Source: Pirellulales bacterium (lineage in GTDB: Bacteria; Planctomycetota; Planctomycetia; Pirellulales; JALHLM01). Taken from it: a stretch of DNA of 9,969 nucleotides. Both the position numbers and the translations under genes were made by a program. The stretch covers positions 1-9,969 of the forward strand of contig JALHLM010000196.1 in the NCBI GenBank assembly GCA_022844585.1, written 5' to 3'. The notes beneath the pieces are model-generated. The model made no database searches. It had not been told where the DNA came from and saw only the letters and a program-made list of their open reading frames with translations. This document shows, piece by piece, positions 4,386-9,969 of the stretch. Every line of letters begins with the position of its first letter. Within the stretch, counting starts at the first letter, position 1.

Positions 4386-5768
4386 ATGTTGCGTACATTG
4401 GGCCGTGGGGCAGCTGTCGTTGTAGCCCTTGCCGCCTTAATCGGCGGTGGGCTGTATTGGTCGACGCGACAAAGCGAACCTGGCGTGACGCACGAAACCG
4501 CCGCGCCAGTCCCCGAGGCCGTACGTCAAACGGTTCGCCTCAGTCCGCAGGCGCTGAAGAACCTGTCACTCGTGGCGAAGCCGCTCGCGCTCACGACTTA
4601 TTGGCGGAAGATCGACGTGCCAGGAATGATTGTTGACCGACCTGGCGTCAGCGATCGCGGAGTGGTCGCGCCGGTGACTGGCATTGTCACGCGAATTCAT
4701 GCCTACCCGGGCGATACCGTCGAGCCCAACGCGCCACTGTTCTCGATGCGGCTGGTGAGTGAACAGTTGCATGCCTCGCAGTTGGAGTTGTTCAAAGCAA
4801 CGCGACAGATCGAGAATGCGCAGGCGCAGATTCAGCGGCTATCAAGCCTTTCGCAATCGGGAGCGCTGGCTCAATCGCGGATCATCGAAGTCGAGAACCA
4901 AGTCAGAGTGCTCGATGCCACGGCGCAGGCCTACCGGCAAGACCTGCAAACGCGTGGACTCGCTGCCGACCGGATCGACGCCGCCGCGAACGGGGAGTTT
5001 GTCACAGAAATTACCGTTAAGGCCCCGGGGGAACAAGCGCTGCGAGTGGCGGAAGTCGCACTTACAGCTGCTGAGGAAGAACCGCAACGGCTACCTTTCA
5101 ACTTCGAACTCCACGAGCTCAAGGTCGAACTTGGACAACAAGTCGACGCCGGAACTCTCCTTTGCACGCTGGCCGACCATCGGGCGCTTCTAATCGAAGG
5201 CCGTGGCTTCAAGGACGACATGCCACTCATTCAACAAACTGTTCGCGACAGTTGGGATGTCGATGTGGAGTTCGAACAACGATCGGGACCGACCTGGCCT
5301 GCTGCGCCGACCAAGTTTCGCATTCATCACGTGGCGAATACGATCGACGCCGACAGCCGCACGTTTGCCTTTTTTCTGTCACTCGAAAATCAATGGCAGG
5401 CCTACAACCGCGACGGCCAGACTCGGCTCTTGTGGCGATTTCGCCCGGGTGATCGCGTCCAACTGCGGGTGGCCGTGGATCAGATGAAAGACGTGTTCGT
5501 CGTGCCGCGCGACGCCGTTGTGCGCGACGGGCCAGAGGCGTATGTGTTTCGCCAGAACGGCACGCTGTTCGATCGAAAGCCGGTTCACATCCTCCACGAA
5601 GACCAGCGCGATATCGTATTAGCCAACGACGGTACCTTGCGTTCCGGGTTCTACGTCGCCCAAAACGCGGCGGCGTCGCTGAATCGAGTCTTGAAGGCGC
5701 AGGCGGCGAGTGGAACGCCAGCCAATGTGCATGTCCATCCTGACGGCACGGTCCACGGCGCTCACTAG
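4386..5768 (+). CDS. RND efflux periplasmic adaptor (CusB/CzcB-like membrane fusion protein)
   Basis: 460 aa from the ATG at 4386, chosen over the in-frame GTG at 4359 because AAAGGA (4374-4379) sits 6 nt upstream. The N-terminus has an uncleaved-type anchor (GRGAAVVVALAALIGGGLYW). Then come a beta-barrel strand region, a lipoyl-like half motif (VVAPVTGIVTRIHAYPGDTV), and a helical hairpin rich in Gln and Ala from about residue 125 to 190. The second lipoyl half (LKVELGQQVDAGTLLCTLAD) and beta-barrel/membrane-proximal domains (including GDRVQLRV and VFVVPRDAVVRDG) follow. It would connect the inner-membrane pump to an outer-membrane channel and may hand over metal. The C-terminal tail is His-rich (HVHPDGTVHGAH). 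It lacks the NosD/CusF-like extra domain some CusB proteins carry. The next gene starts 12 nt after its stop, and that gene's ribosome site overlaps this stop codon, so the two are coupled. Confidence 0.88.
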   Translation: MLRTLGRGAAVVVALAALIGGGLYWSTRQSEPGVTHETAAPVPEAVRQTVRLSPQALKNLSLVAKPLALTTYWRKIDVPGMIVDRPGVSDRGVVAPVTGIVTRIHAYPGDTVEPNAPLFSMRLVSEQLHASQLELFKATRQIENAQAQIQRLSSLSQSGALAQSRIIEVENQVRVLDATAQAYRQDLQTRGLAADRIDAAANGEFVTEITVKAPGEQALRVAEVALTAAEEEPQRLPFNFELHELKVELGQQVDAGTLLCTLADHRALLIEGRGFKDDMPLIQQTVRDSWDVDVEFEQRSGPTWPAAPTKFRIHHVANTIDADSRTFAFFLSLENQWQAYNRDGQTRLLWRFRPGDRVQLRVAVDQMKDVFVVPRDAVVRDGPEAYVFRQNGTLFDRKPVHILHEDQRDIVLANDGTLRSGFYVAQNAAASLNRVLKAQAASGTPANVHVHPDGTVHGAH

Positions 5769-5780
5769 GAAGGAACTACG

Positions 5781-8700
5781 ATGCTCAACGCGGTCATTCG
5801 CTTCGCCCTGCGCTACCGCATGCTGGTGGTCGTCCTCAGCTTGACGCTGCTGGTCTACGGTTCGTATTTGGCGACGACATTGCCAATTGACGTGTTTCCC
5901 GATCTCGATCGGCCGCGCGTGGTGATCATTACCGAGTGCCCCGGTTTGGCCACGGAAGAAGTTGAAACGCTCGTCACACAGCCGATCGAGGTCGCGCTGT
6001 TAGGGGCCAGTGGCGTGCAAGCCGTCCGTAGCCAAACAACGGCTGGACTCAATGTAATTTACATCGAGTTCGATTGGACGACCGAAATCCGCGCAGCGCG
6101 GCAAACGGTGCAGGAGCGATTGTCCACGCTGGAAGGAATCCTTCCACAGGGCGTATTGCCGCAAATGACGCCACCGGCATCGATCATGGGGCAAATCGTG
6201 ATTAGCGGCATGTACCGCCAAACGGGACCCAAAGGAGGCATGCTCGCGCCCGTTGGTAAGGACGGGTTGATGGCTGAGTTGACCGAAACTCGGGACGGTA
6301 AAGCGAGCCTTTCGCTTTGGCAACCTACGGACCGCCATCGACTCGACACCTGGAAGCCGATTTCCTTTGAGCGCGCAGAATGGGAGAAGCAGGACGAGGT
6401 CACGCGCGAACGTACGGCCCTTGTTACGATCGCTGGTCAGGCGCTGGAAGTTTCATTCTCTCCGTTTGAACTGGAACACATGGCGCTACGGACAACGGCC
6501 GACTGGGTGGTCCGTCCGCGCTTGCTGAAGATTCCCGGTGTCGCCGAAGTGTTCGTGCAGGGTGGTGGTCGCAAACAGTTTCAAGTGCTGGTCGATCCCG
6601 CGGCCCTGTTGGAATACGACGTCACGCTGCAAGAAGTGGAAGCGGCGCTGCAGGACAGCAATATTAATACGAGCGGCGGTTTCGCGGTCGAGGGCGAATC
6701 GGAACGTCCAATTCGCGTCCTAGGTCGTTTGGGGCCCGGGGACCAGCGCGTGTTGGAAGACCTCAGTATCGTGCCCGTGCGCGACAATCCTGAGCGCCCC
6801 GTCCTGCTCAAGCAAGTCGCCAGGGTTGTCGAGGGACCCCAGTTCAAGCGCGGTGATGGCAGCATCAACGGAACTCCGGGGGTCGTCTTCACGATCGTTA
6901 AACAGCCGCACGTCGATACTCGTGCGCTGACTGATCAGATCGAGTCGGCATTAGCGGACGTCGAGGCCTCGCTGCCAGCAGACGTAGTCATCAATTCGGA
7001 CCTATTTCGGTTGAAGAATTTCATCGACCGAGGAATTTTCAATGTGGCCGAGGCGCTGGTGATTGGGGCCGTGCTGGTGCTGATCATCCTGTTCCTGTTC
7101 CTGCTGAACTTCCGCACCACGTTTATTACGCTGACGGCAATTCCGCTGTCGTTGGTAATCACGACACTTGTGTTCCGGCTGCTTGGCTGGGTGACCGGAA
7201 CTCAACTCTCGATCAATGTCATGACCTTGGGCGGCATCGCCGTGGCGATGGGCGAGTTGGTCGACGACGCCATTGTCGATGTGGAGAACATTTTTCGCCG
7301 GCTCAAGGAAAACAATGCGCGTCCGCGACCGCTCCCTGCGATTCGCGTCGTATACGAGGCCAGCAAGGAAATCCGCAGTGCAATCGTGTTCGGCACTGCG
7401 ATCGTGATTCTCGTGTTCTTGCCACTCTTCGCACTTTCAGGCGTGGAGGGGCGATTGTTCACTCCACTCGGCGTCGCGTACATTGTCTCGATCTTGGCCT
7501 CTCTGTTGGTTTCCCTGACGGTGACGCCGGTCTTGAGCTTCTACCTCTTGCCACAGTCGAAGGCGACGCATCAAGAGGGAGACGGAGCGCTGTTGCGAAT
7601 CCTCAAAGTAGCGGCAAGCCATCTGATCCGCTTCAGCATGGCGCACCCCTTGTTGCTGCTCGTCTGCACCTGGCTGGCGGTCGGCGTCGCGGGCTGGCAG
7701 CTCGCCCACTTGGGTCGCGACTTCCTGCCACAATTTGATGAGGGGAGCGTGCAGGTTAACGTCACGCTCCCCCCCGGATCGTCCCTTGATGCCTCGAATC
7801 AATCCGCGGCGCTCATCGATGCCAAGTTCCTGGCAATGCAGCAATCCCCGGAGAATCCGGACGGCGAGGTTTTGCATTTCGTGCGTCGCACCGGCCGAGC
7901 GGAAATGGACGAACACGCCATGCCGGTCAATGCGAGTGAATACATCGTGAGCATCAACCCGGCGGCCCACGAAGGCCGCGAGGAAATCCTGGCGAAGCTG
8001 CTGGCCGAACTGAGTGAGGAAGTTCCCGGCGTTGACGTCGAAGTAGAACAGCCCTTGGCGCACTTGATCAGTCATATGGTCTCAGGCGTATACGCGCAGA
8101 TCGCCATCAAAATCTATGGTGACGATCTAGACACCCTGGTGGCCTCTGCTGAACGCATCAAGGGAATCATTCAGACCGTGCCAGGCGTGACGCCACCGGT
8201 CATTGAGCCGATTCGTCAATCCGAGGAACTACATATCCGCTTACGCCCGGACGCCTTGTCCCGCTACGGTGTCACGCGAGCCTACGTGGCACAGGTACTG
8301 CAAACCGCATTGCAAGGCGATGTTGTCTCGCAAGTCTTGGAAGGGCAGCGTCGATTTGACCTGCTGGTGCGACTGGAAGAACGCTACCGCACCGACTATG
8401 CCAACCTTGGACGATTGCGGATTGATTTGCCTGACGGCCGTGGACAGGTGGAACTGAGTTCGCTCGCCGAGATCGGCGAAGGAGTCGGCCCGAACGCAGT
8501 CAATCGCGAGAACGCCCGCCGGCGAATCGTGATTCGCTGCAACACGCAGGACCGTGATCTGGCGAGCGCCGTGGCGGAAATCCAGGAACGCGTTCGCAAT
8601 AACGTCGCGTTGCCGGAAGGCTACTTCGTAGAATACGGAGGCCAGTTCGAGAGTCAACAGCGCGCCACGACGCTGATCGTGCTCCTGGCGGCAGTCTCTG

Positions 8701-9248
8701 TGATCGGCATGTTTGTCGTGTTGATGTTGCTCTTTCCATCGGTTCGAATTGTGCTGCAGATCTTAAATGCCTTGCCGACGGCGTTTATCGGCGGCGTGCT
8801 GGCATTGGTGCTAACGGGACAGACGCTGACAGTCGCCAGCCTGGTCGGCTTCATTTCGCTGGGCGGGATTGCCGTACGAAATGGGATTCTCTTGGTCACG
8901 CACTACTTCCACCTCATGAAGGAAGAAGGAGAAGCGTTCACTCCAGAGATGGTCCTCCGGGGCAGTCTGGAGCGGCTCGCGCCGGTGTTGATGACGGCTC
9001 TCACCGCCGGCATCGGCTTGGTGCCGCTTGTCTGGGGTGGGCAAGAACCCGGTCGCGAGATTCTCTACCCCGTGGCGACCGTGATCTTGGGCGGCCTGGT
9101 GACTTCGACCTTTTGCGAATTCCTGATTCACCCCGGTTTGTTTTGGAAGTTCAGCGGGCAAGATGCCGTCCGCTTGGTCCAGTCGCAGGATGCGGAAGAG
9201 GACCTCGGCGCTCGGGAACATGGCGTTCCCGCGGCTGTGACCGTTTGA
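5781..9248 (+). CDS. Heavy-metal RND efflux pump (CusA/CzcA family, HME-RND)
   Basis: 1155 aa, with an excellent ribosome site AGGAAGGA (5767-5774). It is an inner-membrane proton/metal antiporter with RND architecture. TM1 is near residues 12-31, with a first periplasmic part to about 415. TM2-TM6 follow (NVAEALVIGAVLVLIILFLF onward), with the central motif GGIAVAMGELVDDAIVDVEN (484-503) holding the proton-relay acids Asp495/Asp496. TM7 is near 620-640, with a second periplasmic part to about 960. TM8-TM12 end near 1125, with GGIAVRNGILLVTHY at 1028-1042. The HME type is clear from LPIDVFPDLDRPRV, ASIMGQI and the GVGPNAVNRENARR region. HME pumps usually have about 1040 residues; the surplus is mainly an insert near residues 145-230. 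By my manual alignment, two CusA copper-binding methionines (623, 672) are not conserved, so the metal may be Zn, Co, Cd or Ni rather than Cu. This is uncertain without a proper alignment. Confidence 0.93.
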   Translation: MLNAVIRFALRYRMLVVVLSLTLLVYGSYLATTLPIDVFPDLDRPRVVIITECPGLATEEVETLVTQPIEVALLGASGVQAVRSQTTAGLNVIYIEFDWTTEIRAARQTVQERLSTLEGILPQGVLPQMTPPASIMGQIVISGMYRQTGPKGGMLAPVGKDGLMAELTETRDGKASLSLWQPTDRHRLDTWKPISFERAEWEKQDEVTRERTALVTIAGQALEVSFSPFELEHMALRTTADWVVRPRLLKIPGVAEVFVQGGGRKQFQVLVDPAALLEYDVTLQEVEAALQDSNINTSGGFAVEGESERPIRVLGRLGPGDQRVLEDLSIVPVRDNPERPVLLKQVARVVEGPQFKRGDGSINGTPGVVFTIVKQPHVDTRALTDQIESALADVEASLPADVVINSDLFRLKNFIDRGIFNVAEALVIGAVLVLIILFLFLLNFRTTFITLTAIPLSLVITTLVFRLLGWVTGTQLSINVMTLGGIAVAMGELVDDAIVDVENIFRRLKENNARPRPLPAIRVVYEASKEIRSAIVFGTAIVILVFLPLFALSGVEGRLFTPLGVAYIVSILASLLVSLTVTPVLSFYLLPQSKATHQEGDGALLRILKVAASHLIRFSMAHPLLLLVCTWLAVGVAGWQLAHLGRDFLPQFDEGSVQVNVTLPPGSSLDASNQSAALIDAKFLAMQQSPENPDGEVLHFVRRTGRAEMDEHAMPVNASEYIVSINPAAHEGREEILAKLLAELSEEVPGVDVEVEQPLAHLISHMVSGVYAQIAIKIYGDDLDTLVASAERIKGIIQTVPGVTPPVIEPIRQSEELHIRLRPDALSRYGVTRAYVAQVLQTALQGDVVSQVLEGQRRFDLLVRLEERYRTDYANLGRLRIDLPDGRGQVELSSLAEIGEGVGPNAVNRENARRRIVIRCNTQDRDLASAVAEIQERVRNNVALPEGYFVEYGGQFESQQRATTLIVLLAAVSVIGMFVVLMLLFPSVRIVLQILNALPTAFIGGVLALVLTGQTLTVASLVGFISLGGIAVRNGILLVTHYFHLMKEEGEAFTPEMVLRGSLERLAPVLMTALTAGIGLVPLVWGGQEPGREILYPVATVILGGLVTSTFCEFLIHPGLFWKFSGQDAVRLVQSQDAEEDLGAREHGVPAAVTV

Positions 9249-9282
9249 GGACAACATCACACCATTGGAAAGGAAAGAACTC

Positions 9283-9798
9283 ATGTGGCATCGCATTGGC
9301 TACCTCGCGATCTTGACCGCCGTCAGCGCACTCCCACTTGGCTGCGGGAAGGCGACTCCGCCAGCGGACCCAGGTTCGACGAGCGAAACAGCTACAACAG
9401 CAGGGGATTCCCCGTCGGATGAGGCGGCGCACGATCACCATGGTTCCGGGCCGCACGGCGGCACGATCGCCGAATGGGGCGACGGGAACTATCACATCGA
9501 GTTCACCGTCGACCACGACAAGAAGGAAACCGTAGTTTACATCCTCGGCGGCGACGCCAAGACGGCAGCGCCGGTCAAGGCGGACAAGGTGATCTTGAGC
9601 ATCAACGAGCCGGCATTCCAAGTGGAACTGTCACCGCAACCGCTGGAAGGAGAGGCGGAAGGCACGTCGTCTTCCTTTGTCGGCACGCATGACAACTTGG
9701 GCATCGTGCAGGAATTCGCCGGGACAATCAGCGCCGAAGTAGATGGCACGCCGTTCGCGGGGGAATTCGCAGAAACGGCTGAAGGTCACGTACATTAA
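9283..9798 (+). CDS. Putative metal-binding lipoprotein of the efflux operon
   Basis: 171 aa from the ATG at 9283, with AAGGAAAG (9270-9277) upstream; the TTG at 9265 in the same frame is less likely. The signal peptide is MWHRIGYLAILTAVSALPLGC, with Cys21 as the probable lipidated residue. Pro at -3 makes the lipobox imperfect. A Ser/Thr/Ala/Pro linker (22-45) leads to a His cluster, HDHHGSGPHGG (50-60). Then comes a beta-rich domain: WGDGNYHIEFTVDHD, VVYILGGDAK and a Val/Glu-rich half ending in EGHVH. The PHGG-then-xYHxE pattern is one I know from planctomycete proteins and adaptor N-termini next to metal RND pumps. It probably binds metal in the periplasm or at the outer membrane. The gene follows the pump by 34 nt, in the same operon. 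I know of no biochemical function. Confidence 0.7.
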   Translation: MWHRIGYLAILTAVSALPLGCGKATPPADPGSTSETATTAGDSPSDEAAHDHHGSGPHGGTIAEWGDGNYHIEFTVDHDKKETVVYILGGDAKTAAPVKADKVILSINEPAFQVELSPQPLEGEAEGTSSSFVGTHDNLGIVQEFAGTISAEVDGTPFAGEFAETAEGHVH

Positions 9799-9831
9799 TG
9801 CCGAGCGCAATCGAAGGCGGCGGAGGTCAAG

Positions 9832-9969
9832 ATGGGATGGGTTTGGAACCTGACGAGAGTCTTATTGACGGCGATCATTGTCGTTGCGGTTGCGGAACTG
9901 TCTAAACGACAACCGCGAGCCGGCGCCCTGCTCCTGTCGCTACCACTCGTGAGCATGTTGGCCTTCATC
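9832..9969 (+). CDS. DUF3147-like membrane protein, partial (C-terminus beyond right edge)
   Basis: An ATG at 9832 with GGAGG 5 nt upstream opens 46 codons to the window edge. The peptide has a hydrophobic helix (VLLTAIIVVAVAEL), then a basic turn SKRQPRAG and a second helix beginning ALLLSLPLVSMLAFI. This arrangement, with the S-K-R-x-P-R-x-GALL-x-SLPL-x-S pattern, matches the start of DUF3147/GlpM-like small integral membrane proteins of about 115 aa, as I remember them. It lies 33 nt after the lipoprotein gene and is probably the last seen member of the efflux operon. Its role is unknown. Confidence 0.65.
   Translation, partial: MGWVWNLTRVLLTAIIVVAVAELSKRQPRAGALLLSLPLVSMLAFI

Noticed and set aside
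7437..8075. 212-aa minus-strand ORF inside the pump gene
   Set aside because: It is antisense to a clearly recognised HME-RND pump, so an overlap shadow.
1..9969. CRISPR array, tRNA, rRNA or insertion sequence
   Set aside because: I saw no regularly spaced direct repeats, no cloverleaf or rRNA signatures, and no transposase or terminal inverted repeats with target duplication.

Overview
The window most likely comes from a planctomycete (Pirellulales-like). This rests on recognising several small protein families typical of planctomycete heavy-metal loci: a secreted Cys-rich protein, a His-rich exported protein with the C-terminal pattern LRTLRI, and a lipoprotein with a PHGG motif. The moderately GC-rich composition agrees. 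No database search was possible.

Layout. (1) 1-277, minus strand: start of a secreted Cys-rich protein that runs off the left edge. (2) 542-853 and 2962-3504, both minus strand: what look like the C-terminal and N-terminal ends of one type IIG (Eco57I-like) restriction-modification gene. Its middle is missing and replaced by unrelated DNA. (3) 1091-2928, plus strand, in that gap: a compact retron-like operon. It has a strong sigma70-type promoter with a palindrome over its -10 box, and a structured leader bounded by an 8-bp inverted repeat (1138-1145 / 1318-1325) that looks like a retron msr-msd RNA. Then come an 82-aa protein of unknown function, a 111-aa XRE-type helix-turn-helix protein and a 330-aa retron-type reverse transcriptase. 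(4) 3784-9969, plus strand: a heavy-metal efflux operon with a His-rich exported protein, an RND adaptor, a 1155-aa HME-family RND pump with an unusual periplasmic insert, a His-containing lipoprotein, and the start of a DUF3147-like membrane protein.

How the parts work together. In the retron-like unit, the RT would copy part of the leader RNA into RNA-linked DNA. The HTH protein and/or the 82-aa protein would be regulator, partner or effector; no known toxic domain is visible. This points to an uncharacterised small retron variant placed inside an older restriction-modification gene, that is, one defence system replacing another. In the efflux unit, the adaptor and pump would expel a metal cation from the periplasm and the His/Cys-rich proteins probably bind metal there. 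The outer-membrane channel is not in the window.
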